From Cylindrospermum stagnale PCC 7417 (GTDB lineage: Bacteria; Cyanobacteriota; Cyanobacteriia; Cyanobacteriales; Nostocaceae): a DNA stretch of 64,000 nucleotides. Location of the stretch: NCBI RefSeq assembly GCF_000317535.1, contig NC_019757.1:5235501-5299500 (forward strand), in the 5' to 3' direction. A program made the position numbers and the translations under genes. The notes beneath the pieces are model-generated. The model was not told where the DNA came from. It worked only from the letters and a program-made list of their open reading frames with translations, and did not search any database. Positions 1-8,935 of the stretch are shown here, piece after piece; positions within the stretch are counted from its first letter, which is position 1; each line of letters starts with the position of its first letter.

Positions 1-138
1 ATCAAGATAAAGAACCAATTCGCGCTTTGTGGTAGCCTTTGCTAGTCGTTAGTTACGAGTTATGAGTTATTGTTACGAGTTGTTAGTTATGAGTTATTAG
101 TTATGTACTAATAATAAATGACTAATGACTAATGACTA
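1..138. other. window edge and upstream region of thiO-thiG
   Basis: The first ~50 bases could be the 3' end of an upstream plus-strand gene: one frame closes with a TAG near position 33 after a short readable tail, but too little is present to name it. From about position 46 the DNA becomes a run of short AT-rich repeats built on variants of AGTTATGAGTTAT, which then passes into heptamer repeats. No clear promoter and no TPP-riboswitch-like structure can be recognised in the 138 bases available. Confidence 0.4.
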
Positions 139-145
139 ATGACTA
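118..145 (+). repeat. four tandem ATGACTA heptamers holding the thiO-thiG start codon
   Basis: The heptamer ATGACTA occurs four times back to back at 118, 125, 132 and 139. The fourth copy supplies the start codon of the thiO-thiG gene. Because the unit is 7 bp, successive ATGs lie in different frames; the ATG at 118 shares the frame of 139 but meets a TAA at 130. Short tandem heptamers like this are known from heterocystous cyanobacteria (the STRR class). Confidence 0.85.
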
Positions 146-2118
146 GTGATGTTTTAATTATTGGTGGCGGCGTTATTGGCTTGGCGATCGCCATCGAACT
201 AAAATTGCGTGGGGCAAATGTCACCGTACTTTGCCGCGATTTCAGGGCTGCGGCTGCCCACGCTGCCGCTGGGATGTTGGCACCAGATGCGGAAAACATC
301 CAAAATCAGGCAATGCTGTCTTTATGTTGGCGATCGCGTTCTTTATATCCAGACTGGACGCGCAAGCTCGAAGAACTCACCGGTCTCAATACCGGGTATT
401 GGCCCTGTGGTATCTTAGCACCCGTTTATCAACACCAGGATGAGAAAAACCCCTCTTTATCCCCATCTTCCCCTGAATCACCCGCTTATTGGTTAGATCA
501 AGCAGCAATTCATCAATATCAGCCAGGATTGGGTGCAGAAGTCCTTGGTGGCTGGTGGTATCCTGAAGACGCCCAAGTTGACAACCAAGCTCTAGCTGGT
601 GTACTGTGGGCAACTGCCGAGTCTCTTGGTGTGGAACTCAAAGACGGCGTGACAGTAGAAGCTATTAGGCAACAACAAGGCCAAGTCGTCGGTGTCCAAA
701 CCAATATTGGGGATATGCGCGCCGCCGAATATGTTTTAGCTACAGGCGCTTGGTCAAATCAATTATTACCACTACCCGTCAGTCCCCGCAAAGGGCAAAT
801 GCTGAGTGTACAAATACCAGAATTTGTGCCGGAATTACCCTTGACGCGAGTACTATATGGGCAAGATATTTATATCGTCCCCAGGCGCAATCGTTCGATC
901 ATTATTGGAGCCACAAGCGAAGATGTCGGCTTTACTCCCCACAATACCCCAGCCGGTATTCAAAGCTTATTACAAGCAGCCATTCGCCTATACCCCCAAT
1001 TAGAACATTACCCCATACTTAAATTCTGGTGGGGATTTCGTCCAGCTACCCCCGATGAATTACCAATTTTGGGCAATAGCCACTGTAAAAATTTAACCTT
1101 TGCCGTTGGACATCACCGCAATGGGATTTTGCTCACACCGATAACAGCAGCATTGATTGCCGATCTGATTTGGTCACAAAAGTCAGATCCCCTACTAGCT
1201 AATTTTCACTATTCGCGCTTTCACCGCCAGCCATCTACCTCCCCAACCATGCTTACTCACCCTGCCAATTTCTCCAACGGAAACGGTAAAAACCTATCTC
1301 TACAGCCTTCAGAATTCAGCATTCAAGACTCAGGACTGATTATCGCTGGCAAAACCTTTAAATCCCGCTTGATGACGGGAACTGGTAAGTATCGCAGCAT
1401 CAAGGAAATGCAAGAAAGTGTTGCCGCTAGTGGTTGCCAAATTGTGACTGTAGCCGTGCGACGGGTACAAACCAAAGCAGCTGGACATGAAGGTTTAGCT
1501 GAAGCACTAGATTGGCAGAAAATTTGGATGTTACCCAATACCGCAGGTTGTCAAACTGCCGAAGAGGCGATTCGTGTGGCCCGTTTAGGGCGGGAAATGG
1601 CAAAATTATTGGGACAGGAAGATAATAATTTTGTCAAGTTAGAAGTAATACCAGACCTTAAGTATTTACTCCCTGACCCGATTGGCACACTGCAAGCAGC
1701 AGAACAATTAGTTAAAGAAGGCTTTGCTGTGTTGCCTTATATCAACGCTGATCCGATGTTAGCCAAGCGTTTAGAAGAGGTTGGCTGTGTGACGGTAATG
1801 CCTTTAGCATCGCCCATTGGTTCGGGACAGGGGCTGAAAACAACTGCCAATATTCAGATTATTATTGAAAATGCCAAGATTCCAGTAGTAGTAGATGCGG
1901 GTATTGGTTCGCCCTCAGAAGCCGCCCAGGCGATGGAGTTGGGGGCAGATGCTTTGTTGATTAATAGTGCGATCGCACTTTCTGAAAACCCGCCAGTTAT
2001 GGCTCACGCGATGAATCTCGCAGCCGTCGCCGGTCGTCTGGCATATCTGGCAGGAAGGATGCCGGTTAAAGACTACGCCAGCCCTAGTTCGCCGCTGACA
2101 GGCAAGATTACTGGTTAG
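139..2118 (+). CDS. thiOG: bifunctional glycine oxidase / thiazole synthase (ThiO-ThiG fusion)
   Basis: This 659-residue protein joins two steps of thiamin thiazole synthesis. Residues 1-370 are a glycine oxidase (ThiO, DAO family) with an N-terminal FAD-binding GGGVIG motif at residues 9-14 and a C-terminal GHHRNGI FAD-contact motif near 324. Residues ~395-655 are thiazole synthase ThiG, a TIM barrel; K500 in FVKLEV fits the Schiff-base lysine that binds deoxyxylulose phosphate, and the phosphate-binding loops PIGSGQG (559) and [10 protein letters not shown] (586) are present. A Ser/Asn-rich linker (~362-392) separates them. The fusion is typical of cyanobacteria. The ATG at 139 lies inside a heptamer repeat and has no good ribosome site; [10 protein letters not shown] starts directly at the first beta strand, which supports it. 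No thiS is next to it. Confidence 0.95.
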   Translation: MTSDVLIIGGGVIGLAIAIELKLRGANVTVLCRDFRAAAAHAAAGMLAPDAENIQNQAMLSLCWRSRSLYPDWTRKLEELTGLNTGYWPCGILAPVYQHQDEKNPSLSPSSPESPAYWLDQAAIHQYQPGLGAEVLGGWWYPEDAQVDNQALAGVLWATAESLGVELKDGVTVEAIRQQQGQVVGVQTNIGDMRAAEYVLATGAWSNQLLPLPVSPRKGQMLSVQIPEFVPELPLTRVLYGQDIYIVPRRNRSIIIGATSEDVGFTPHNTPAGIQSLLQAAIRLYPQLEHYPILKFWWGFRPATPDELPILGNSHCKNLTFAVGHHRNGILLTPITAALIADLIWSQKSDPLLANFHYSRFHRQPSTSPTMLTHPANFSNGNGKNLSLQPSEFSIQDSGLIIAGKTFKSRLMTGTGKYRSIKEMQESVAASGCQIVTVAVRRVQTKAAGHEGLAEALDWQKIWMLPNTAGCQTAEEAIRVARLGREMAKLLGQEDNNFVKLEVIPDLKYLLPDPIGTLQAAEQLVKEGFAVLPYINADPMLAKRLEEVGCVTVMPLASPIGSGQGLKTTANIQIIIENAKIPVVVDAGIGSPSEAAQAMELGADALLINSAIALSENPPVMAHAMNLAAVAGRLAYLAGRMPVKDYASPSSPLTGKITG

Positions 2119-2140
2119 TATCCCGGATTTAATCTCGTAG

Positions 2141-2159
2141 GGTGCGTTCCTAACGCACC
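2141..2159. repeat. small palindrome GGTGCGTT/AACGCACC
   Basis: An 8-bp perfect stem (2141-2148 with 2152-2159) closes a 3-base loop 22 bases after the thiO-thiG stop. It has no T-run, so it is a weak terminator candidate. A related GTGCGTT/AACGCAC palindrome lies at 21543-21560, so this is probably an interspersed repeat. Confidence 0.6.
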
Positions 2160-2301
2160 GCAACAGATAAAGATCATGCCCTACTTTCTGCGCTAACGGC
2201 AATAAAGCGGGAAGAACATCCACACCGCTTTTTCCCATACATGAAAAAGAGTAAAATATATTTATTATCTGGAGATCAAAATTCGCCCTAGTCAGCAAAA
2301 A

Positions 2302-2556
2302 ATGAAGCTACCAAATCTTGACACTGAAACTATAAATCGCATCATTGAAATGGCATGGGAAGATAGAACACCTTTTGATGCAATTGAAACTCAGTTTGAC
2401 CTACAAGAAAAACAGGTAATTGCCTTAATGAGGCGTGAAATGAAGGAATCCAGCTTTCTGATGTGGCGCGAACGAGTTACCAAGCGTAAAACTAAACATC
2501 TACATAACCGAGAGTTTATTGCCGGTAGGTTTAAGTCCGACAATCAAAAAACCTAA
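2302..2556 (+). CDS. TIGR03643 / DUF2805 family protein
   Basis: An 84-residue basic protein. The order of conserved pieces (IIEMAWEDRTPFDAI, then QVIALMRREMK, SSFLMWRERV and TKH near the end) matches the TIGR03643/DUF2805 family, whose function is unknown. The first 45 residues look like a helix-turn-helix (a helix, then 'TPFDAIETQFDLQEKQV'), so DNA binding is possible but not shown. Length is normal for the family. It follows thiO-thiG on the same strand after 183 bases that contain a palindrome, so it is probably transcribed separately. Confidence 0.8.
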   Translation: MKLPNLDTETINRIIEMAWEDRTPFDAIETQFDLQEKQVIALMRREMKESSFLMWRERVTKRKTKHLHNREFIAGRFKSDNQKT

Positions 2557-2756
2557 ATAAGCCATCCTAATGGCAATTTTCAGCTGATTGGGGGTGGTGT
2601 TCTGTATAGCAATATTAATGTCTATTCAAATACTTTCTTTTAATACCTTACTTTTATACTTAATCAACTCAAGACTATTATCACCATTTAGTTTTTTGAG
2701 CCGATTCATAAGTTTTTTTTGAATAGTACTATTAATATCAGGAGATGGGGTTTTAT

Positions 2757-3095
2757 TCAATACAATACGCGCACAAAACAAAACTTGAAATCTGCCATTT
2801 GTGGAATCAGTTTATCAAGAGCAGAATCTATTTGTTCAATTGCTTCTTTTAAATCCTGTCCTTTTAATTCCACAAAAAAGGCTAGTTTATCTTGACAAGC
2901 CAATATTAAATAATCACATTTTTTTCCTTCTTGATCTGTGATTAAGCAGCCATCTACCCTAAGTTTACAAATTTCCAGCTTATTTGAATTATCGAGTCTA
3001 TATTCCTGCTTATTGTTAATATCTTTTGCCACTATTTTTTCTCTTTTATCACAAAATTCCTTACATTTACTTTTTCTAAAAAAATCGTTACACAT
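2757..3095 (-). CDS. small PD-(D/E)xK-like protein, partner of the ATPase gene
   Basis: A 112-residue protein not matched to a named family by eye. Its second half has the pattern of a restriction-endonuclease-like fold: V47-D48-G, then C60-D61-Y-L-I-L, then F-F-V-E76-L-K78-G (the ExK motif) and A85-x-x-Q88. This is the arrangement of small nucleases of the Holliday-resolvase/PD-(D/E)xK type. The first 35 residues are Lys- and Cys-rich. Its ATG lies 2 nt after the stop of the upstream ATPase gene, so the two are almost certainly translated together. Low GC and no HIP1 sites nearby suggest acquired DNA. Nuclease function is inferred from motif spacing only; an inactive structural partner remains possible. 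Confidence 0.65.
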   Translation of the reverse strand: MCNDFFRKSKCKEFCDKREKIVAKDINNKQEYRLDNSNKLEICKLRVDGCLITDQEGKKCDYLILACQDKLAFFVELKGQDLKEAIEQIDSALDKLIPQMADFKFCFVRVLY

Positions 3096-3097
3096 AC

Positions 3098-4399
3098 TCA
3101 GTCATCTAGATTAAACAAGTCATTAAACTTGTTGTTAATTATACTAGATGCGCTATCTATTTTTTCAGCTTGAATCAGTTTAAGTTCTTCATCCATAATT
3201 GACTCAAAGCCATTTTCAGAAATAAAATATGCTGAAGTACGAGCAGGAGCAATCCAACTCTTCTTATTTACAATACTTTCCACAGCTTCTTGCTCACTAC
3301 CAGCTTTCTTTGTAGCAACTTGGTGAGCATACAACAGATTATTAAAAGATGATAGAATATATGGGCTATGAGTAGTAATAATTATTTGATTATTATTAAG
3401 ATTGGCAAATAAACCAATAAGTTCTACAATATCACTTTGTGTTTCTGGATAAAGATGTGCTTCCGGTTCTTCAAATACTGTAAACACACTCGTTCCGTCT
3501 AAGATATACTTAAATATCAGCAAAAGAATCCAAATAGATTCTTGCTGTCCTGAAGATGCATAATTTAGGTTAACATACTTATTATTATCAATATAAATTC
3601 TTTCATTATCGCCATTAAACTTGTATTCTCCCTTTAATATTTTCCTGACTAAAAAAGCAGCAAATCTAACATCGTTTACATCAGTACCAATTTGTAAAAA
3701 AATCTGTTCTTTCAGAGAATTTAAACCATCTGTCAAGGAAGGCTTTAATAAATTAATTCTTTCAACAAAAGTTTTTGTGAAATAATCTAAAGTATTTGGT
3801 TTTTCTATATCTCGCAGTTGATCAGTTAACGTAGACATCAGGCTTCTACCCGAAGGTATGAATACCGGATAGTGGGTATCTTCAAATAAATTATCAATGC
3901 GTGATTTACAATCTCTAAAGTAAATTCTTCTGTCTACTTCTAATTCTCTTAATTCTTCCAATGTTTTATGTTTGTTCTGTTGATTTTTGTAGATAATTTT
4001 GTACTCAATGATGTCTTTGATCAGCAGAGTTAATTCCTTCTTAAGAATAGGAGTTAATTCTATATCTAGATCATCTTTATACTTCCAAATTGTTATTTCT
4101 TTGCTGTTTGAATATTTATATGTAATGCTGAATGTTTCAACATCCTGTTTCATGCCAAGACTGTCTAAGAAATTTATTTTTATATGATTTAAAACTGTAT
4201 AAACAGGATTAGCAAGATTTTCTATATTATGAGAAAAAATATTATTTATTATTTCATCTCCGATAGATTTAAACATAAAAATTGTCTTGCTAATTGTGCT
4301 TTTACCGCTTGCTTGCGGGCCAATTAATAGCATGACATCAGTAACATCTGCTTCAAATTTCTTAACTAGTCCAAAATTTTCTATAGAGATTCTTTGCAT
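3098..4399 (-). CDS. ABC/OLD-like AAA family ATPase (AAA_15/AAA_21 type)
   Basis: A 433-residue ATPase starting MQRISIENFG, the usual opening strand of RecF/SMC/OLD-like ATPases. Walker A is GPQASGKST (27-35). The C-terminal half carries an ABC-type signature (NYASSGQQES), Walker B (VFTVFEEPEAHLYP) and a switch histidine strand (IIITTHSPYIL). There is no C-terminal TOPRIM domain, so it is not a classical OLD nuclease. The middle (~70-270) is a variable helical insert. It lies directly upstream of a small PD-(D/E)xK-like gene with a 2-nt gap. ATPases of this type paired with a small nuclease are a recurring layout of anti-phage systems (Septu and PARIS are related in plan, with different effectors), so a defence role is inferred. 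Confidence 0.85.
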   Translation of the reverse strand: MQRISIENFGLVKKFEADVTDVMLLIGPQASGKSTISKTIFMFKSIGDEIINNIFSHNIENLANPVYTVLNHIKINFLDSLGMKQDVETFSITYKYSNSKEITIWKYKDDLDIELTPILKKELTLLIKDIIEYKIIYKNQQNKHKTLEELRELEVDRRIYFRDCKSRIDNLFEDTHYPVFIPSGRSLMSTLTDQLRDIEKPNTLDYFTKTFVERINLLKPSLTDGLNSLKEQIFLQIGTDVNDVRFAAFLVRKILKGEYKFNGDNERIYIDNNKYVNLNYASSGQQESIWILLLIFKYILDGTSVFTVFEEPEAHLYPETQSDIVELIGLFANLNNNQIIITTHSPYILSSFNNLLYAHQVATKKAGSEQEAVESIVNKKSWIAPARTSAYFISENGFESIMDEELKLIQAEKIDSASSIINNKFNDLFNLDD

Positions 4400-4699
4400 A
4401 ATTATGAAAATTCAATTTAGATTGAAATACTAACTTCCTATTAACAGTGTAGCAAAATCTATATTGTCATAAAGCCTATTAAACCTACTCCAGAGGGAGA
4501 GGAAGCAGCAAACTGAAGCTTAATATATAACTCTTGACAGAGGTGTTTATACAGATTTTGTCTATTTTGTCAATATGTAAGCTTAATTTAAACCTGTAAT
4601 AATTAAATTATAACTAATGTAACGATTTATCGAGTATTATGAGAGCGGATATTGTGTTTATGTAACATAAAATAAAAGAAAATTACAAGGAATTAATTC
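4400..4699. other. divergent intergenic region upstream of psb34
   Basis: This AT-rich 300-bp stretch separates the minus-strand ATPase gene from psb34. A TTGACA lies at 4534-4539, but no good -10 stands at the standard distance. An AAGG ribosome site precedes the psb34 ATG by 9 bases. Nothing else is recognised. Confidence 0.5.
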
Positions 4700-4879
4700 A
4701 TGCCTTATACAAACGAAGAAGGCGGTTTGGTCAATAATTTTGCCAGTGAACCGAAGGTTTATCAAGCAGAACCACCAAATCGAGGGCAACAGCGCACCTA
4801 TATTATCTTAGGAATCACTGCGGCAGTATTTGTCGGTGGCTTGATTTTTGTTGCCTTCGCTGTCTCCAATGCTGGTTAA
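4700..4879 (+). CDS. psb34: Psb34 (ssl1498-family light-harvesting-like protein)
   Basis: A 59-residue peptide. Its N-terminal half is soluble and contains the family hallmark (PYTNEEGG, then NNFASEPKVY), followed by one transmembrane helix at about residues 34-56. This pattern is that of the ssl1498/Tsl0063 family, named Psb34, a single-helix thylakoid protein that binds photosystem II assembly intermediates at CP47 during RC47-to-PSII maturation. It resembles the Hlip family but lacks a clear chlorophyll-binding ExxNxR motif. AAGG at 4687-4690 is a good ribosome site, and a strong hairpin with a T-run follows at 4918. It therefore appears to be transcribed on its own. Confidence 0.88.
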   Translation: MPYTNEEGGLVNNFASEPKVYQAEPPNRGQQRTYIILGITAAVFVGGLIFVAFAVSNAG

Positions 4880-4917
4880 GCATCAACCATCTTCATAAAT
4901 TTTAATTTCTTCAGTCT

Positions 4918-4960
4918 CTCAGGTTCCTATTTTAGGTAGAGCCTGAGTTTTTTGTTTTTT
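4918..4960 (+). terminator. rho-independent-type terminator after psb34
   Basis: A 9-bp stem with one G-T pair (4918-4926 with 4939-4947) closes a 12-base loop and is followed directly by TTTTTTGTTTTTT. It lies 38 bases after the psb34 stop. Confidence 0.8.
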
Positions 4961-5144
4961 GTTAGAATTATATGAGATTATTGGTATAATAATATACTTT
5001 TATCTTTAAATCCAGCCTTTAGGGCTATATTCATCCTGAGCAGAAAAATATCTACTTGAAAATTACTATCATCATGAGATTTTTCAGCTATTTGGATGCG
5101 CCCCGTGAGGCAATGTACAATGTGTTTGGGCTTCTTTAGCCGCC

Positions 5145-7361
5145 ATGAGCGTGAATGACACTGCACACACAAATAATTTTACTTGGAATCGGCAGGCATA
5201 TCAGCGCCTGAAACTTGCCCTCAGTCTCGGATTACGGCGACAAATCTTTTTAGCTGTATGTGATGATTTACACTTAAGAAATCAAGTTGCGGCTCGGTTG
5301 CACTCTACATTGGCTTATCCAGTTGGGCAAGTGCTATATAAGCCATCAAATATAGGGGAAAATAGCACTCCAGCCTATCCGCGATTAGTTACATTGCGGT
5401 TAAATTTAAGCGATCCCAATCCGATAGTTCAGATTAATCAATGGTTGGCTAATTATCCACCACCAATTGTTGGAGCAACAAAAGATCACCCTGGACATCC
5501 TTTACCAATACCAGCATTTCAGATTGTTGGTGTGGAGCTACTAACTAAGCAACCAGTAGCGGTACAGCGGTTATTTTTACAATATCTCCGCTTCAGTGAG
5601 CAGCATTTCTCTACCCAAGAGTCGAGCAAATTCCTAGAATCTAGCATCCTGTTGTGGGTATCGCGTCCTTGGTTATCTGCCATTCAGCAATCGGCACCGC
5701 AGTTTTGGCACAGTCGTACTGGTGTATTTATATTTGCCGGCGAACCTACACCAATGAAACAAAGCCGAGATTATCCGGAACGTTTATCGGGTTCGAGAAA
5801 TTTGGATTTAGGGAATCTTGAGCAATCGATTTTAGATGAATTAGTCAACCCAGCAGACAGCGGAGAAAAAACAGCCAAGGAGGAGAAGTTTGCGGAAAAT
5901 GACAATTTACAAACACAAACACCAGTCAATCTCGGACATAAACCCCAGCAAAGAGTGCCATCAATAGTGAATTTATCGCCAACTGCAACCAAGCAGCAAG
6001 ATTCTGCTGTGAGATATGTTAGTGAGACTAGTACGCGATCGCTATCTTCTTTGTCTCATATTAGCAAAGAGTTAACTGAGCTAGTCATTGCCACGATTAA
6101 CACGAATATTACTCAAGACGCAGAAGATAACTGGCAACCACAGCAAATTCTCCAGGAAATTGAGCAATTACATTCACAGCAGGCTTCAGGGGAGTCACTA
6201 GCAGCAGCTTATCAGCATTTAGGGAACTTATATCGTCTCCGCATTGAGCAAGGACAATCAACCCTAGAAAACTTGATGGTGGCAATTATTGCCTATCAAG
6301 AGTCAATCAGCTATGACGACACCTCACCGCAACTGCCAGATATTTTAAATGACTTGGGTACACTCTACTGGATGCTGTACCGCACACCTGCCAATTCTGA
6401 GGAGGGACAAACTTACATTGAGCAGGGAATAGAATTTTATCAGTTAGCATTAAAGCTGATCTCACCCCAGGCACAGCCGGAAACTTACGCGCGGGTGCAA
6501 AATAATTTGGGAACAGCTTACGGTGATTTAGCACGTTTTTCTCACCCTGTGGAAAACTGGGAACAAGCAGTTGTCGCTTACGGTGAGGCTTTGCGCTACC
6601 GTACAGCGGAAATGGACTCATTGAAGTATGCTGCTTGTCAGAACAATTTGGGTACTGCTTACTGGCATTTAGGACAATATAATGAGCCAGTGATCCATCT
6701 CAAAAAAGCGATCGCAGCTTACAACTTAGCACTGGTGTACTACAATCCCGACGAGGAACCGCTAAAGTATGGCATGATTCAAAACAACATCGGCACTGCT
6801 TATTGGAATCTGGCTCAATACGAACAACCAGAAGAAAACCTCCAACTAGCAATTTATGTCTACAGTGAAGCGCTAAAATATCGCACCCCTGCCAATGTCC
6901 CCAGCGCTTATGCTGCCACACAAAATAACCTTGGCACTGCCTACTGGCATATAGCAAATTTATCTCAAGCAACTAAAGAAGACCGGCAGAATTTTCTGCA
7001 ACTATGCATCACCGCTTATGAAGAAGCCGTTTTGCTAGCTCAAACACTTAGCGGTATCCCCTTAAGTTTTGATTTATTTGCCACATACAATAACCTAGGA
7101 CTAGCCCATTATCAGCTAGTAACAGATAAATATTTTAATGGTAACAAAAAAGCACTTTCTAAACATTTAGAAGCAGCCTTAGACAACCATTTACAAGCCT
7201 TAAATGGGTTAAGCGAACAACCAGAAGCTTATCAAGCAACCTTCACTTATGTGATCAAAACAATTCGCACTTTCCATAATGAATTAGGAATACAAGGACA
7301 AAATCTAGCTTTATCCAAAGTTCCTGGGCATTTATTACCAGAAATTTTGCCTAAGTTGTAA
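5145..7361 (+). CDS. tetratricopeptide repeat protein with N-terminal ATPase-like domain
   Basis: A 738-residue soluble protein. Residues 10-200 alternate strands and helices (QIFLAVCDD, LVTLRLNLSD, ILLWVSRPW, TGVFIFAG) like a P-loop NTPase core but with no Walker A motif, so this is at most a degenerate ATPase domain. Residues ~205-330 are a low-complexity linker. Residues ~345-690 hold seven TPR-type units spaced ~50 residues, recognisable by the recurring NNLGTAYW core. Such proteins usually act as protein-protein scaffolds. The ATG at 5145 has no strong ribosome site. The stop codon overlaps the first base of a palindromic repeat. Its partner is unknown, and a link with neighbouring psb34 is only suggested by position. 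Confidence 0.8.
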   Translation: MSVNDTAHTNNFTWNRQAYQRLKLALSLGLRRQIFLAVCDDLHLRNQVAARLHSTLAYPVGQVLYKPSNIGENSTPAYPRLVTLRLNLSDPNPIVQINQWLANYPPPIVGATKDHPGHPLPIPAFQIVGVELLTKQPVAVQRLFLQYLRFSEQHFSTQESSKFLESSILLWVSRPWLSAIQQSAPQFWHSRTGVFIFAGEPTPMKQSRDYPERLSGSRNLDLGNLEQSILDELVNPADSGEKTAKEEKFAENDNLQTQTPVNLGHKPQQRVPSIVNLSPTATKQQDSAVRYVSETSTRSLSSLSHISKELTELVIATINTNITQDAEDNWQPQQILQEIEQLHSQQASGESLAAAYQHLGNLYRLRIEQGQSTLENLMVAIIAYQESISYDDTSPQLPDILNDLGTLYWMLYRTPANSEEGQTYIEQGIEFYQLALKLISPQAQPETYARVQNNLGTAYGDLARFSHPVENWEQAVVAYGEALRYRTAEMDSLKYAACQNNLGTAYWHLGQYNEPVIHLKKAIAAYNLALVYYNPDEEPLKYGMIQNNIGTAYWNLAQYEQPEENLQLAIYVYSEALKYRTPANVPSAYAATQNNLGTAYWHIANLSQATKEDRQNFLQLCITAYEEAVLLAQTLSGIPLSFDLFATYNNLGLAHYQLVTDKYFNGNKKALSKHLEAALDNHLQALNGLSEQPEAYQATFTYVIKTIRTFHNELGIQGQNLALSKVPGHLLPEILPKL

Positions 7362-7513
7362 GAGGATGTTTTAAAAGTCTTTGGTGATGTATCAAAAATA
7401 TTGAGATCCCCCTAAATCCCCCTTAAAAAGGGGGACTTTGACTCCAATTCCCCCCTTTTTAAGGGGGGCTAGGGGGGATCTTGACACGACTTGATACTTT
7501 ACAAACATCCTCT
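7361..7513. repeat. MITE-like palindromic element
   Basis: The outer 11-bp inverted ends (AGAGGATGTTT at 7361 and its complement at 7503-7513) enclose an inner near-palindrome of about 80 bp (7404-7482) made of C5-6 and G5-6 blocks around TTAAAAAGG-type stems. The whole element could fold into a long hairpin. The left end supplies the last base of the upstream stop codon. It has no coding capacity. This looks like a non-autonomous mobile repeat of the kind scattered through Nostoc genomes. Confidence 0.75.
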
Positions 7514-7562
7514 AAAGACTGGAGTAAGATTTATTAAGTAGAAGCCAACCCATATCTAGATT

Positions 7563-8792
7563 TTACTCGATATCTTTGATAAATCTCGTAAAAAAGGCTA
7601 ACTGCTCTCTAAATTGTTCAATCTCAATTAAATATATTAGTTCCTTTTCACCTAGCAACTTATCTGTAGGTAGTTCTTCCAGTCGCTTGTTAATTTTCCC
7701 AAATAGTTCTTCCAAATCTTCTATCGCTAGGTTGATGTCAGAATTATCGGCTACTTCTCCAGATTGTTTAACCCAATCTTGTAATTGCTGGATAAATAAT
7801 CTTGTTTGTCCCCCCATTCTTGAATAACGTTGAATTAATTTAAGAATTATTGCCGGAAATTTAACTCTTTTAAATAAAGTAAATGCTTCATCAAATACTT
7901 CTGTTCCTAAATCATCCAATCTAGCAATCATTAATCTTTTGACTTTCTCTATGATTGCTTGAGTTTGTTTACGCTGATAAGGTTCCAGCACTTGCAATGC
8001 TTGATGTAATTGACCAATTTCATCTGGTGTTAATCTTGCTAATATATGAGATTTTCTCTCAGGTATTTTTTCCTGCTGCTGTATATCTGGTTGCGAGGAT
8101 GAGGAAGAGTTAAACGCTAACTCTTCCTGTTTATCTGATGATTGGTAAATACTTGAATTTGGTTCAATTTGGTTAATCGCAGATGTAGGTAAAATATCAC
8201 CAGCAATTACAGATATAATTCCTGGGAGATATTTATCCATCATATTGACGTTAGTGTAAACCAAATGTTTGATGCTCTTAAAGCTAAGTCTCTCATCTTT
8301 AACATCAACACTGGTTTTGTAGCGAATTTCTCCAACACTAAACTCTAGTTCAAAATTGCCGATAATCATGTCATAATTAACCCTAGTAATAAATTCTGCT
8401 ATAGCTTCACGCTTAGATTCTGGGGCTGTAATGGGACAAATAGAGTAAAATACGAAATGCTGCTGTATTTCTCTAGCTTTAGCATAACAATTCCAGTTAC
8501 CGTTTTTACCTTGAAAAGGGATACGCAGGACAGGCTCAGGTTTTAGCTGTTGAAATTGCCAATTATCTTGTCTGAAGAAATTAAGTAGAGCATTAAAAAT
8601 TGGTTGGTTAGGATTAGTATCTGGGGATGAAATCTTTGAGGATGTTTCCGACAGTTCCCGAAAAAAGCTGGCAATTTCGCCAATTGATGCGGGATTACTT
8701 TCTTTAATGGCATAATCAAAACCACGATTTAGTAAACTTTGGAAAAAATTTGTGAGATTCTCGGAAATTACTTTTTGGGCTTGAATTACCAT
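7563..8792 (-). CDS. YbjN domain-containing protein
   Basis: A 409-residue protein. Residues ~70-205 match a YbjN domain, a fold shared with type III secretion chaperones: Trp-rich strand near 77, then NGNWNCYAKAREIQQHFVFYS, KREAIAEFITRVNYDMIIGNFELE, GEIRYKTSVDV and the closing YLPGIISVIAGD. A Ser/Gln-rich linker (~220-250) leads to a helical C-terminal part (255-409) with no family recognised, rich in Leu/Glu heptads. The combination is common in cyanobacteria and its role is unknown. The minus-strand ATG is followed by an orderly helix and has no upstream alternative. Confidence 0.75.
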   Translation of the reverse strand: MVIQAQKVISENLTNFFQSLLNRGFDYAIKESNPASIGEIASFFRELSETSSKISSPDTNPNQPIFNALLNFFRQDNWQFQQLKPEPVLRIPFQGKNGNWNCYAKAREIQQHFVFYSICPITAPESKREAIAEFITRVNYDMIIGNFELEFSVGEIRYKTSVDVKDERLSFKSIKHLVYTNVNMMDKYLPGIISVIAGDILPTSAINQIEPNSSIYQSSDKQEELAFNSSSSSQPDIQQQEKIPERKSHILARLTPDEIGQLHQALQVLEPYQRKQTQAIIEKVKRLMIARLDDLGTEVFDEAFTLFKRVKFPAIILKLIQRYSRMGGQTRLFIQQLQDWVKQSGEVADNSDINLAIEDLEELFGKINKRLEELPTDKLLGEKELIYLIEIEQFREQLAFFTRFIKDIE

Positions 8793-8935
8793 AGATAAAA
8801 CTTGTAATTTAGTCTTGAGAACGATGATTTTGGAATTTTAAATTTGACTGCTAATATTTTGAGCGATCGCCTAGAATAAAATGAAGTTGTGAGCAAAGCG
8901 TAGGCGTTGGTAAAGCTACTTTCACTCTAACTCCA

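Noticed and set aside
4534-4539. TTGACA as -35 box of psb34
   Set aside because: No acceptable -10 hexamer at 16-18 bases; kept only as a remark.
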